64,000 nt of DNA from Leptospira fletcheri (GTDB lineage Bacteria > Spirochaetota > Leptospiria > Leptospirales > Leptospiraceae). Shown in pieces: positions 19,001 through 27,932 of this stretch. A program made the position numbers and the translations under genes. Position 1 is the stretch's first letter; every line of letters starts with the position of its first letter. The DNA is taken from the NCBI RefSeq assembly GCF_004769195.1, contig NZ_RQET01000009.1, positions 186,001 to 250,000 on the forward strand, written 5' to 3'. The notes below the pieces were generated by a model. The model made no database searches and had not been told where the DNA came from. It worked only from the letters and a program-made list of their open reading frames with translations.

Positions 19001-19469
19001 AATTCCGAATCCAGTCTTGCCTGTGCAGTTCGTAGTCCTTAAAATAATTCGCGATCTTCCCGGAAAATTCGAATAAGCGGGTCGGATCTATGTTTTGTCT
19101 ACCGGAAGGAATCAGGTAGGATCGTAAGGAAGGATACCGCAAAAGAAATTCAGGGTGGTTTTGAACGTATTCGTAAATGAGGAATTTTCTTTCTTCCGGT
19201 CGAGCGAAGGCCTGAAAGTCCGGGTCGGACCCGTATTTTCTTTTCAATAATTCCTCGATCGCTTTTTCTAAAAAGAGAAACCGAAGGTTAAAGACTACGC
19301 CTTTCCGCTTCGCGAATTCCAAGTACAGCCAGGTTTCCATGCTCTTGTTCGGAATGACCACCAAGGGGCTGTACAATCCGTTTTCTTGTTCGAGTTCTCC
19401 GGAAATCGAGTCCTGTAAGATCCGAGCCAACTCGGATAGGTCATTGGAGGAAAATACTCTGACGGACAT
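16023..19469 (-). CDS. recC: exodeoxyribonuclease V gamma subunit RecC
   Basis: Subunit of RecBCD (1148 aa; E. coli RecC is 1122 aa) that holds the complex together and scans for Chi-like sequences. The N-terminus RVFSSNDLSELARILQD and VVIPNKSMETWLYLEFAKRKGV is diagnostic of RecC. PIRKGKYLTGGITVSSLQPMRPIPFRHIFLLGLGEVEFPG is the conserved motor-like core, lacking a functional Walker A as expected. It is the first gene of the recCBD operon. No operon promoter was identified in the roughly 270 bases before it. Confidence 0.95.
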   Translation of the reverse strand: MSVRVFSSNDLSELARILQDSISGELEQENGLYSPLVVIPNKSMETWLYLEFAKRKGVVFNLRFLFLEKAIEELLKRKYGSDPDFQAFARPEERKFLIYEYVQNHPEFLLRYPSLRSYLIPSGRQNIDPTRLFEFSGKIANYFKDYELHRQDWIRNWLGGKTEYLRLGEQDIEEKIATKSQMFFLQKELYAAVAASSKTLVQYAMQAGNRKQSPRPENGNLESKKLYLFGLSQLSQTYLALFKKLFPELSLEAYQFGLPRDSAGTEESISLPCRRWASPFRSLFASWNLTGASIRNVSSVRERKDKSVLTSFQEYLLVGPNALSDRKHSDASLVILEAPGIFREVEAVFHIILSKLDEDPTLNLTDIGIFCPNLSQYRPAIQSVFDGGIPAKLINENGSPEFSVRTLPYTIQDIRAGETSPFLNGILSVFPLLLGKRSRTEFFALFRNSCFQKKWDISAETVREWEELSRELSLFLDDSQEGPPLPFSFRNGFLRLSMGEVLPTVAEEETSFSPYSASDRKTVELWIGTWKRLEEMTDRVTEECGRSEIDPDGCLDSFTSFLRELLGPTEDSPEENSIASELFSKFGSLRGKAWDPGNFEDRLRFLEVFVRESCEGIPIRKGKYLTGGITVSSLQPMRPIPFRHIFLLGLGEVEFPGSEDRSAFNLRHLSPRDGDVTNRQLNELLLYETVLSAKESLNLSFVSVDSSSEEEMAPSPSILQMEQVLRDYVLHPEESTRVLLPLNKHSRQYFEPRPEGKDFRIRYFETYDISSSAAYGFEKDKVEYSKTFLDFRNPRSVDPIRKPDVRSETEAEITLDLKDLIRFWRSPLQHFLRSQFGLFVEEQKEDNPSSSEPFRLSDPLRILTKSWELFFKALSEKSVPKDSLELFRESREKAISAFGKKGFLPRGKYGRVEEILLSERFERSWSKISPLLEDRDFYEAISFGESTKQGRILTLPTPTLTLKNGSRIRFTGLKESIFLSPEMRSIVLVYPNSKKKLKNGIEPFLIQSILDLVRTEHSPKTVSVLFGYTARDGAPEILEFEENGSERTEFLKYLTEEYLGAERPLLSPDFWEDFPLRKSGTLFDSGGKEKEELGREFLQWVHESLEYELSDYVPATLRLLPSPKRLVPTNAFELSEKLYDPVFRGLFS

Positions 19470-19738
19470 GGGAAAGCCTATCCAATGTAGAGAAAGGAAT
19501 CACCGAGAAAAGGATTTTTCTCGGATAGATTGTGCGGTAGAAGAAACAGGAACGATCAAAAAGGAAGGCTTTTTTCGTATTTTGAGACGGATCGACTTCT
19601 TCCGATAATCAACATTATGTCGCTTAAATTTTCGAAGAATCGGGTTCAAGAAACGCTCGTATAATTCGCGGTTGTTATACGAATTTGCGCGAAGCGAACG
19701 GTCCGCAATCGGAATATGATTCTCAAGTGAGGTTCCTC

Positions 19739-20086
19739 ATGGCGTACAACGAACAACTGACGAACCGAGTTAGAACTGCGCTCCAACATTTACCCGACGT
19801 AGAGGAGAAACGGATGTTTCGCGGCGTCACCTTTATGGTGAACGGTAAGATGTGCATCGGTGTCGGAGATGACGAATTGCTTTGCCGCATAGATCCCTCT
19901 CTGCACGAGGATGCGATTCAGAGAAAAGGCTGTCGAACTATGAATATGAAAGGCAAAGAATACAAAGGCTACGTACTCGTCGGCAAAGACGCAATCAAAA
20001 CGAATAAAGATTTTGATTACTGGATCCAACTTTCTCTCGATTTCAACAAGACGGCAAAAAGTTCTAAAAATCGAAAGAAGAAATAA
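19739..20086 (+). CDS. TfoX N-terminal domain protein
   Basis: Small 115-aa cytoplasmic protein. The segment KRMFRGVTFMVNGKMCIGVGDDELLCRIDP matches the TfoX-N fold, which also occurs in stand-alone proteins unrelated to competence. There is no C-terminal TfoX domain. A lysine-rich tail (KSSKNRKKK) ends the protein. I chose the ATG at 19739, which follows a GTGAGG ribosome-binding site at about 19728; an upstream in-frame start at 19685 has no such site. Function is unknown; a competence role is not supported. Confidence 0.78.
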   Translation: MAYNEQLTNRVRTALQHLPDVEEKRMFRGVTFMVNGKMCIGVGDDELLCRIDPSLHEDAIQRKGCRTMNMKGKEYKGYVLVGKDAIKTNKDFDYWIQLSLDFNKTAKSSKNRKKK

Positions 20087-20121
20087 ATCGTAGAGCCGAT
20101 CAAACGCGAAAAGCAAGGGAC

Positions 20122-20547
20122 CTACTTCGGGATCGCTTGAATCACCTCTTCTAATGTCGTATGTGATAACGTTTCCAAAACGGCTTGGTCCGCCTTTTGT
20201 AAAAAAGGTTTTAATATTTGTTTCATATGACAACTGACTTGGCAGGCTTTCTGGACACTCCCGTCGTTCTCTTTCAGGATCGGGGAAGGTGTCAGTGCAT
20301 GATAAATCTCGCCCAAGGTGACCGACTTCGGATCCTTGGACAAAAGAAGTCCGCCTCCTTTTCCCTCCTTTGATTCGATGATCCCCGCCGCTTTTAAAGA
20401 CCGCACTAGATTTCGTATGACTACCGGATTCGTATCTACGCTCTTGGCGATATCTTCGGAAGTCACGGGAGAAGAGTTTTTTCTTTGGTGGTAACCTACG
20501 ACTGCAAGCGTATGAACGGCGACGGAAAATCTTTTATTAGCGGCCAT
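20122..20547 (-). CDS. Rrf2-family transcriptional regulator
   Basis: Winged-helix DNA-binding protein of 141 aa. The HTH (SPVTSEDIAKSVDTNPVVIRNLVRSLKAAG) and wing (KGGGLLLSKDPKSVTLGEIYHAL) are the Rrf2 pattern. Only two cysteines occur near residues 101-106 (ACQVSC), not the three spaced ligands of IscR/NsrR, so it resembles YwnA-type members rather than an Fe-S sensor. The ATG at 20547 is preferred over one nine codons upstream because homologous proteins begin near AANKRFSVAVH. It lies 102 bases downstream of an SDR gene on the same strand and may control it. Confidence 0.87.
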   Translation of the reverse strand: MAANKRFSVAVHTLAVVGYHQRKNSSPVTSEDIAKSVDTNPVVIRNLVRSLKAAGIIESKEGKGGGLLLSKDPKSVTLGEIYHALTPSPILKENDGSVQKACQVSCHMKQILKPFLQKADQAVLETLSHTTLEEVIQAIPK

Positions 20548-20649
20548 GAGAAACGGATTCCGAGAGTAACGCAAATTTCGTCTCGGTCAATCGGGTTCCG
20601 AGGTCGCCGATCGGAAAAAGGAACGGGGAATTTCCCCCGTTCGAGCATA

Positions 20650-21489
20650 TTATAGGAATTTGGACAGAATTTTTCGAGTTTCTTCCCCGATTCTTTTTCG
20701 AAGCTCACCGTTCAATGCCAGGCCGGCCAGAGGGACCTGAACCCGATCTTCGAAATACTGTCCGGAAATTTTTTCCAGCCCGGGCGCGTCCGCGAGATAG
20801 ATCGAGGTTCTAGCTCCTTTTTCAGGAGAGATAAAAAATAGGTTTTTTATCCCTGAAAAGACGAATCCGATGGGGCCCTTCAAATCCCTGGCAAGGGACG
20901 TATTGACTACTCCCGGGTGCAAGGAATTCGCCGTCGTTCCGCTTCCTTGCAGTCGATCCGCCAATTCCTGGACGTAAAAAATATTATACAATTTGGAATC
21001 CGCGTACGCCTGAATCCAGGAATATTTTTTTTCCAGCGAAAGATCGGACAGATCGGGCTTGGCATTCCTATATAATTTGGAGCTTACAGCGACGATTCTT
21101 CCCTGGTCGGCGGCCTTTACATTCTCCAATAAGAGTTCGGTTAACAAAACATGCGCCAAGTGATTGACCGCAAAATTCATTTCATATCCGTCTTTGGATA
21201 CCTGTCTTTCGGGAGACATCAACCCTGCATTATTGATTAAAGCGTCGATTTTCGGAATTTTTTTCCGCACTGTCTTGGCTGTGTTTGCCACGTTTTCCAG
21301 GGAAGAAAGATCGCCCGCGATAAAGTCCACGTTTTGGTTTCCCGTTTTCGCCCGAATTTCCTTTGCCGTCGCCTCCGCCTTTTCCGGATTTCGAGCGATC
21401 ATAGTGACCGACCAACCTCTTTCGGCCAATCCGCTTACGGTCGCCTTCCCGATTCCTTCCGTTCCTCCGGTAATAACCGAGTATTTCAT
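20650..21489 (-). CDS. short-chain dehydrogenase/reductase
   Basis: NAD(P)-dependent oxidoreductase of 279 aa with a classical SDR layout. The cofactor loop is TGGTEGIGKATV (residues 7-18), then NNAGL, the catalytic Ser in VAVSSKLY, and a YADSKLYN segment supplying the YxxxK pair. The long C-terminal part resembles retinol-dehydrogenase/WW-domain oxidoreductase-like members. The substrate cannot be deduced. It is followed by the Rrf2 regulator on the same strand. Confidence 0.88.
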   Translation of the reverse strand: MKYSVITGGTEGIGKATVSGLAERGWSVTMIARNPEKAEATAKEIRAKTGNQNVDFIAGDLSSLENVANTAKTVRKKIPKIDALINNAGLMSPERQVSKDGYEMNFAVNHLAHVLLTELLLENVKAADQGRIVAVSSKLYRNAKPDLSDLSLEKKYSWIQAYADSKLYNIFYVQELADRLQGSGTTANSLHPGVVNTSLARDLKGPIGFVFSGIKNLFFISPEKGARTSIYLADAPGLEKISGQYFEDRVQVPLAGLALNGELRKRIGEETRKILSKFL

Positions 21490-22114
21490 TTGTACTGTTT
21501 TCCTTGGTAGTTTTCATTTAGACCTCCGAAGTGTAGGAAAGCCTTCTTACGGATCCGTCGGAATGGAAAAAAATTTCGGTCGGACCGAAGTTCGGAAATG
21601 TAGGAACTTTTGCGACGGTAAGTCAAGGAAAAGTGAAATATGCCGATTTCTAACGATTTCCGATCGTAGAGCTAGTTCTATGCTTCCATTTTTCGTCGAT
21701 GAGGCGGAGAATAGAACTCGGGCGCTACCGTGATTTCTAATGAATATTTTTTGAGCACTTCCGATAAAAATCCTCGGTTCGGCTTTTATAAGATGATAAA
21801 GGACTTCGCTTATAAAAATGACCGCCGGGGTACAGTCGGATCGGGGTCGAATTCGATCGTATGCTTATCGGAATTTTTCGAGGCTCAAGTAACATTAGTA
21901 AATTGGGACATTGTAGTTCGGTTAATATTCTTAGTATACTTAGCCGATTTAAATCTTACAAATACCGGAGCGGAATGACTCAGGTCGTTTTGTTTTTTCG
22001 AAGTATAGGCGGAAAAAGAGTTTCGGTACAACTTATGGTAAAGAACACTATCCACCGACTTAAATAGAAACTAACACCCTATTCACGGTGGGTCAACGAT
22101 CGCAAGGCAAGGAT
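21490..22114. other. intergenic region with a possible plus-strand promoter
   Basis: About 625 bases without a convincing gene. Open frames in it are short and show no recognisable domain. A possible sigma-70-type promoter for the downstream gene lies on the plus strand: TTGTAG at 21911-21916 and TATACT at 21935-21940, an 18-base spacer. I see no tRNA fold, terminator or repeat with confidence. Confidence 0.3.
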
Positions 22115-22627
22115 ATGGATTACGAAAAGGAAAAAAAGAAACTTCTCTCGGCAAAAACGCCCGAGCAATACATCGAATTTTCCATAAAATCAAAACTAGA
22201 AGGACCGAAGAAATCTAGTATTACCACAGAATGGTTGAATAAATCAGGTTATACAATAGATGACATAAAATACGCAAGAAATCGGCATCCGTTCTGGCGG
22301 GAGAAAAGAAATAAGGGATCGTACGAAAGAAACAGTCGGAGATTGGAGCATCACAATTACTACAAGTCGGATGAAAAGATCGTTTGGGATGAAAATAAAC
22401 TGAATAAATTCTACGACTTGAATCAGGAAGGACACGCCGACCACGAGTTGGCGAAATTGTTTAAGACTTCCATTCCCGCAGTGAACCACATCCGAAGGAA
22501 ATTCAGATTCGCTAGTCTGCTTCTCGAATCCGAAAAAAAGAAACCGACCAAGGTGGCTGTCGTAAAGCTAAGTCATCATTCCGAGTCCGTTCTAAAGCGG
22601 ATGATTCGGGAAAAAGGAAGGAAATAA
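22115..22627 (+). CDS. conserved hypothetical protein with a possible helix-turn-helix
   Basis: Highly charged, basic 170-aa protein that I do not recognise. Residues about 95-140 (KLNKFYDLNQEGHADHELAKLFKTSIPAVNHIRRKF) could fold as a small homeodomain- or SANT-like helix-turn-helix, with the second and third helices around DHELAKLFKTSIPAVNHIRR. That would fit a DNA-binding role. The ATG at 22115 is chosen because AAGG stretches stand immediately upstream; a GTG at 22088 would add nine residues. It lies alone between the long gap and the deacetylase gene. Confidence 0.6.
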   Translation: MDYEKEKKKLLSAKTPEQYIEFSIKSKLEGPKKSSITTEWLNKSGYTIDDIKYARNRHPFWREKRNKGSYERNSRRLEHHNYYKSDEKIVWDENKLNKFYDLNQEGHADHELAKLFKTSIPAVNHIRRKFRFASLLLESEKKKPTKVAVVKLSHHSESVLKRMIREKGRK

Positions 22628-22734
22628 ATTTCCCCTCCTCCGAAGCATTTCCTTAGGGAGGAGGTTCCAGAAACAAGTTGCGAACGCGGATGCCGTAAAA
22701 AAAATGGGCGTTGACTCCTCCTGTCTGAGAGAAT

Positions 22735-23979
22735 ATGAGCCGCCTTACACCGACGAAGTTTATCCTAACTGTAACATTCCTGATTTCTTTCTCCGCAGTA
22801 GCGACTCCGGTAAAAAATTTCTTAAATCCAGAACCATCCTCTCAGGGATCGAAGAAGAATCCTCCGGAAGCCCGCGCAAAATCGAAAATCGAAGATTCTC
22901 CCAAATCCGCTAAAACTTTCGAAAATTCCATTCCCAATGTTTCGAATTTGCCTGCAAGAGTCGCTTATGACGCCGGCAAGGAAAATCCGGACGGATCGGG
23001 CCATGGAAAAGGGATCCCGGTCCTTTGTTATCACCATCTGGTCGACAATGGAAACCCTATGGGGGGATACAATCTCGACCCGAGTTTGCTGGAAGAGCAG
23101 TTCAAATATCTGAAAAAGTTAGGCTACCAAACGGTAAGTTTGGACCAATTTTATTCCTACATAAAGGGGGAAAGCGGCGCGGATTTTCCCAAGCGTCCGA
23201 TCTTACTCACTTTCGACGATGGTTCTCTCACTCATAAGACCGTGTTGGTTTCCCTTCTGAAAAAATACGGTTTTAGGGCTTCGATATTCATTTACCCGAG
23301 TACGATCTCCAATCCGAAATTCAAATTTTATATGCGTTGGCCCGACTTGAAAGAAGCTCTGGACAGCGGAGTCCTCGATTTAGGCTCTCATACTCTATAC
23401 CATCCTAAATTACCCGCAATGAAGAGGGCCGAAATTCGGAAACAATTGAGGGAATCCAAAGCGATTCTCGAGGCGAAAACCGGCCATAAGGTCAAAGATC
23501 TCGCTTATCCGTTCGGGTTATTCGACGTCCGAGTGATAGAGGAAGCGAAGGAAGCGGGTTATAGAATGGCGTTCACCGTCAATCCGGGCAAGAACGTTCC
23601 TTCCACCGATCCGTATACGGTCCATAGGTCTCTGATTCCATGGGGACAATCTCAGGCCAGATTCAATTCGATATTGAGCGCGAGCCCCCCGGGAAAGATC
23701 AAACTCGGAATCGCGGACGGTTCCTGGGTCAAGCCCGGACAGACATTTTCCGTGAACGTGGAAGGTTTGGATCCGGCGACGATTCAAATGAAGATCAGAG
23801 GCAAGAACGCGATTCGATCCAAAAAGTCCGCGACGGAGTACGTAGTCGGAATACCCGATTTTAAAACGAAGGTAAGTTACCCTCCCCTCGTGATTACCGG
23901 TAAGACTTCGGACGGCAGACGCACCGAAACCCAGTTTCTCTTCGTAAACAGGCAGGCTTTTACCCGAGAACCCGACTAA
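22735..23979 (+). CDS. polysaccharide deacetylase (NodB domain), exported
   Basis: Exported carbohydrate esterase family 4 protein, 414 aa. Residues 1-24 form a signal peptide. A low-complexity linker follows to about residue 95, then the NodB domain begins at GIPVLCYHHLVD. The metal-binding Asp pair is in ILLTFDDGS and the His pair in LGSHTLYHPKL. A C-terminal beta-rich segment of about 110 residues follows the catalytic part. The likely substrate is an N-acetylated surface polysaccharide or peptidoglycan, but that is only the family default. Confidence 0.88.
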   Translation: MSRLTPTKFILTVTFLISFSAVATPVKNFLNPEPSSQGSKKNPPEARAKSKIEDSPKSAKTFENSIPNVSNLPARVAYDAGKENPDGSGHGKGIPVLCYHHLVDNGNPMGGYNLDPSLLEEQFKYLKKLGYQTVSLDQFYSYIKGESGADFPKRPILLTFDDGSLTHKTVLVSLLKKYGFRASIFIYPSTISNPKFKFYMRWPDLKEALDSGVLDLGSHTLYHPKLPAMKRAEIRKQLRESKAILEAKTGHKVKDLAYPFGLFDVRVIEEAKEAGYRMAFTVNPGKNVPSTDPYTVHRSLIPWGQSQARFNSILSASPPGKIKLGIADGSWVKPGQTFSVNVEGLDPATIQMKIRGKNAIRSKKSATEYVVGIPDFKTKVSYPPLVITGKTSDGRRTETQFLFVNRQAFTREPD

Positions 23980-24017
23980 ACGGTACGGAAGAAAATCTTT
24001 GACATTCTTCGAATGCA

Positions 24018-25811
24018 GTGGATCGTTTCCGCTGTATGCGGGAATGCCTTTCCAAATTTTACCGATTTCTAATCTCTGGTCCGGTCTTTCTTGCCGTTTT
24101 TCTGATTTTCGTCGGGCAAACGTACCCCAAATCCTTGGGGCCGACCTCCGCAAAAACGTTACAGTTGGATTCCGGCTCGCCGGAGGAGATCCGACTTTTC
24201 GATGAAATTTCTTTCATGAGGGATTCCCTCGGTTCGCTTTCCTCCAACGAAGTGATCGGAGGAGAGCTGGATTCCGCTTTTCGTAAAAACGCGGATAAAA
24301 TCTCCAACTTCGGTTACGACTCCAATCCTTACTGGTTCAAATTCCGTGCGCAGGTGGAAGAACCGATATCAGAAGAAAGATATTTAAGAATAGAATACCC
24401 TCATTTGGATAAGATCGACCTATATTGGAAAGATTCTTTGGGCAGAGAGGGGGAATTTCATACAGGAAATCTCACACCGTTCAAAGAAAGACCCGTCAAA
24501 GACAGGTACTTCGTATTTCCGATCCCTCTGGAAGACAAGGCGGAAGTGGAGGTGTATTTCAGGGTGGAATCCGAAGGATCCTTGACCATTCCGATTTCCT
24601 TAATTACCCGGAGCAAGTGGGAGGAATCCTTCAGAATATCCCTTGTGCTGAACGGAATATTTTTCGGCGCTTTGGGAGTCATGGTCTTCTATAATTTTTT
24701 CCTGTTCCTAGGAATTCGGGAAAAAGCGTATTTATACTATACCATCGTCGTATTCTCTTTCGTATTATTCACTTTGATCAGTTCCGGCTACGGCTTCTGG
24801 CTGCTCTTTTCGGACTTCCCGAAATGGGGAAACTACGCATTTGCCGGCATCACGCCTATATCGATGTTTTTTTTGATCCTTTTTTCGCAGGAATACCTAC
24901 AAACCAGGAACTCCCATCCTAGGCTGCATCTTCTATCGAAATTGTTGGCAGGAGTATGGGTTCTTTCTCTTTGCGCTGCTCCCTTCTTTCCGCTTCACAA
25001 ACTTCTTCCGATCATCGCGGTTCTTTCCATCCTAGGAATCCTTTTGCTTCTTTTCGTTTCCGTTTTAAGAGCGCTGAAGAACGACAGAAGAGCCAAAATC
25101 TTCCTTGCGGCATGGATACTCGGCCTTGCGGGAATTATCATGTTTTCCTTAAATAGATTGGGACTTTGGGAATCGGAGCCGATCGCAAGCGGGGCGTTGA
25201 AATTAGGCCTCTTGAGTAACGTGGTTTTGCTTTCTCTAGGATTGGTAGATAGGATCAACACGTTCCGGAAAGAAAAGGAGGAATACAAGGAGAAAGCGGA
25301 TCAACTTTTGGAGCTTTCTCTGTTGGATCCGTTGACGGGAGTGGCGAACAGAAGGTTTTTCGACCAAGAATTGGACCGCGAATGGAACCGATCTCTCCGT
25401 ACGGAAAGACCTCTGTCGCTTCTTATGATAGATGTGGATTATTTCAAATCCTACAACGACACCTACGGGCATCTGAAGGGAGATGAAATTCTGGAAAGAG
25501 TGGCTCTCGCATTGAAGGATTGTTTGAATCGTTCTTCGGATATGATCTCCAGATACGGAGGTGAGGAATTCGGCGTAATTCTGCCGGATACTCCCGTGGA
25601 AGGAGCCATCGTCGTCGCCTTGGATATGCTACAGACCGTAGAAGATATGCAGATCGTTCATGAAAAAAGCCCTTTTTCCAGAGTGACCGTGTCCATCGGA
25701 GTCTCCAGCAATTTAGACAGGGAAATCCATTCTCCCCAAGAACTTCTCGGAGCAGCGGATAAGAATCTATACGATGCGAAGTCTTTCGGTAGAAATCACA
25801 TCCGACATTAA
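24018..25811 (+). CDS. 7TM-DISM diguanylate cyclase (GGDEF)
   Basis: Inner-membrane c-di-GMP synthase, 597 aa from a GTG start; an in-frame ATG at 24036 is an alternative. A signal-anchor (residues 18-34) precedes a periplasmic 7TMR-DISM extracellular domain (about 50-200) and seven membrane helices (about 215-405). A short coiled segment (RKEKEEYKEKADQLLELS) leads to the GGDEF domain. The active-site loop reads RYGGEEFGVIL, a functional GGEEF variant, with the metal Asp in MIDVDYFKSYND. There is no obvious RxxD inhibitory site. A stem-loop terminator follows at 25876. Confidence 0.92.
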   Translation: MDRFRCMRECLSKFYRFLISGPVFLAVFLIFVGQTYPKSLGPTSAKTLQLDSGSPEEIRLFDEISFMRDSLGSLSSNEVIGGELDSAFRKNADKISNFGYDSNPYWFKFRAQVEEPISEERYLRIEYPHLDKIDLYWKDSLGREGEFHTGNLTPFKERPVKDRYFVFPIPLEDKAEVEVYFRVESEGSLTIPISLITRSKWEESFRISLVLNGIFFGALGVMVFYNFFLFLGIREKAYLYYTIVVFSFVLFTLISSGYGFWLLFSDFPKWGNYAFAGITPISMFFLILFSQEYLQTRNSHPRLHLLSKLLAGVWVLSLCAAPFFPLHKLLPIIAVLSILGILLLLFVSVLRALKNDRRAKIFLAAWILGLAGIIMFSLNRLGLWESEPIASGALKLGLLSNVVLLSLGLVDRINTFRKEKEEYKEKADQLLELSLLDPLTGVANRRFFDQELDREWNRSLRTERPLSLLMIDVDYFKSYNDTYGHLKGDEILERVALALKDCLNRSSDMISRYGGEEFGVILPDTPVEGAIVVALDMLQTVEDMQIVHEKSPFSRVTVSIGVSSNLDREIHSPQELLGAADKNLYDAKSFGRNHIRH

Positions 25812-25875
25812 AATCGATTTTTGTAATCCGATCTAAACTAGAAGTCGAATCAAAAAAAGCCAAAAAAATAGGAAA

Positions 25876-25904
25876 AGGGTCAAATTTTCCTGGACCCTCT
25901 TTTT
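25876..25904 (+). terminator. rho-independent terminator after the GGDEF gene
   Basis: Stem AGGGTC (25876-25881) pairs with GACCCT (25893-25898) around an 11-base loop, and is followed by CTCTTTTT. It sits 65 bases after the diguanylate cyclase stop and just before the acyl-CoA synthetase gene, separating the two transcription units. Confidence 0.65.
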
Positions 25905-25930
25905 AACCGAGGTTACAATCGGTTCCCGCT

Positions 25931-27865
25931 ATGGAAACATCAAGGCTTCCTTTTCTCAGCTCCTCCACTTTGTATCACATGACGAAGGTTTCCGCTGAGA
26001 CGTTTAAAGAACACCCTGCGCAATTCTACAAACCTGACGGGAAGTCCTACAGAGCCGTATCCTATTCGGAACTGTACGAAATCGTAACCAGAATCGGTCT
26101 CGGTTTGGTTTCTATCGGAGTCGACCGAGGAGAGAATGTAGCCTTGATCGCCGATTCCGGATATAGATGGCTTTGGGCCAGTATGGGGATCACGAATATA
26201 GGAAGCGTGGATGTTCCGAGAGGAACGGACTCTACTCTGGAGGATTTGGTTTATATTCTGAACCATTCCGAAGCGAGGGTGGCGTTCGTCGAAAACGGAA
26301 TCACTCTTCGTAAGATTGCTTCGAACTCCTCCGCGTTTCCGAAACTGAAAGTTCTGATCGCGTTCGAGCCTTCCGCTAATCTAGGACAAAACGATTCTTT
26401 CAAAGTTCTTCATTTAGAGGACCTAATCTCCTTAGGGGATCGCTGGATCCGGGAAAAAGGAGAGATGGAATTCCACAAACGGGGAGAGTCCATCCGGGAG
26501 GACGATCTTGCTACGATCGTATACACTTCCGGCACTACCGGGAAACCGAAAGGAGTCATGCTTTCCCACAAAAACATAATGTTCAACGTGGACACTTCCC
26601 TTTCTCTCTACGACCTCCATTTCAGTCCGGAAGATCGAACCATGGCTTATCTTCCTCCGTGGCATATCGCGGAAAGATTGATAGAAACCGCCTGTCTGCG
26701 TGTCGGAGCTTCGGAAGCCTTCACTTCTATTTCGAGTTTAGGTCAGGATCTGCAGGAAATTCGTCCGACCTTTCTCTTATCCGTGCCTCGGGTATGGGAA
26801 AGTTTTTACAATAAGATCCAGGATAAACTGAGGGAAGCCTCCCCTTTTCGGAGACTGCTCTTTCCCGTCTTTCAAAAAACCGCTTCGTCCTTTCATAAAT
26901 ATAAGAGTAGATTTTTGGGCCTGGAATATTCCCTGCGCAGGATCTCCTTTCCGGTCGAATTTCTCCGTAGGTCCACGGCCTTGGCGGTGCTATCGTTTCT
27001 ATATCTGCCGAACTTGATGGCTCAATTCGTTTTTTCTAAAATTCGAAACGGTCTCGGGGGAAATCTGAAATATGCGCTTTCCGGCGCCGGGGCTTTGCCG
27101 GAATACATAGATCGATTTTTCAATTCCATAGGAATTCCTTTATTGGAAGGCTACGGGATGACGGAGTTAGGAGGGATCTCCACTCGTAGGAGATTGGACG
27201 CGATCACCGTAGGAACGCTAGGCAAGTGTCTGCCGGGAGTAGAAATCAAACTTCTCAACGAAAAAGGGGAAGAGATCCATGACCCGGGAATCAAAGGGAT
27301 CGCGTGGCACCGAGGACCTCACGTCATGATGGGATACTACAAGGACCCGGAAAAAACGGCGGAAATCCTCGTGGACGGGTGGTTGAATTCCGGAGATCTC
27401 CTGTTTTGGACCGCGCAAGGCGACCTGAAATACGCAGGCCGAGCAAAGGATACGATCGTACTTTCCGGAGGGGAAAATCTTGAACCCGAGCCGATCGAAT
27501 TCGCGCTGACCAAGAGCGAACTGATCCTACAGGCAATGGTCGTCGGGCACGACAAAAAGTCCGTCGGAGCCCTGCTCGTTCCCGATTGGGAAGTCTTGGA
27601 CAAGCAACTCCAGGAATGGAAATCCAGATTGCTTCAGGAAATCCAGGATCCGAACTCGGATCCCGACGTTCGCGAGTTGTTTAGGAAAGAAATTCGCGAT
27701 TTGGTTTCTTCCAAAAACGGCTTCAAAAATTTCGAGAAGGTGTCTAATTTCTATCTTCTACCCAAGAAGTTCGAACCGGGAGACGAATTGACTTTGACCA
27801 TGAAGGTGCGTCGGAATGTGGTCGCCGATAAATACAAAAACGCGATAGAGAAACTGTACAAATAA
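25931..27865 (+). CDS. long-chain acyl-CoA synthetase (AMP-binding)
   Basis: Fatty acid activating enzyme of 644 aa (ANL superfamily) that forms an acyl-adenylate and then acyl-CoA. The P-loop-like motif TIVYTSGTTGKPKGVMLSHKN is at about residues 196-216, GYGMTELGG at about 400, and the hinge/Asp motif WLNSGDLLFW at about 485. It resembles the FadD15/AAE15-like group with an insertion rich in aromatic residues between 290 and 360. The short C-terminal lid contains KVRRN, near the family's catalytic lysine. It follows a terminator, so it is expressed from its own promoter. Confidence 0.92.
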   Translation: METSRLPFLSSSTLYHMTKVSAETFKEHPAQFYKPDGKSYRAVSYSELYEIVTRIGLGLVSIGVDRGENVALIADSGYRWLWASMGITNIGSVDVPRGTDSTLEDLVYILNHSEARVAFVENGITLRKIASNSSAFPKLKVLIAFEPSANLGQNDSFKVLHLEDLISLGDRWIREKGEMEFHKRGESIREDDLATIVYTSGTTGKPKGVMLSHKNIMFNVDTSLSLYDLHFSPEDRTMAYLPPWHIAERLIETACLRVGASEAFTSISSLGQDLQEIRPTFLLSVPRVWESFYNKIQDKLREASPFRRLLFPVFQKTASSFHKYKSRFLGLEYSLRRISFPVEFLRRSTALAVLSFLYLPNLMAQFVFSKIRNGLGGNLKYALSGAGALPEYIDRFFNSIGIPLLEGYGMTELGGISTRRRLDAITVGTLGKCLPGVEIKLLNEKGEEIHDPGIKGIAWHRGPHVMMGYYKDPEKTAEILVDGWLNSGDLLFWTAQGDLKYAGRAKDTIVLSGGENLEPEPIEFALTKSELILQAMVVGHDKKSVGALLVPDWEVLDKQLQEWKSRLLQEIQDPNSDPDVRELFRKEIRDLVSSKNGFKNFEKVSNFYLLPKKFEPGDELTLTMKVRRNVVADKYKNAIEKLYK

Positions 27866-27932
27866 GGATTTATTTTTAACCGATGTAACCGTCGAAAAGA
27901 ATTTCTCGAAATGTAGGAAAGGAGCTTTATAC

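Noticed and set aside
10583..19469. AddAB instead of RecBCD
   Set aside because: Three subunits in the order recC-recB-recD, with a RecC-type scaffold lacking a Walker motif and a separate RecD helicase, identify RecBCD.
21490..22114. Possible genes in the 625-base gap
   Set aside because: Frames there are short, start poorly and show no domain; I treat the region as non-coding.
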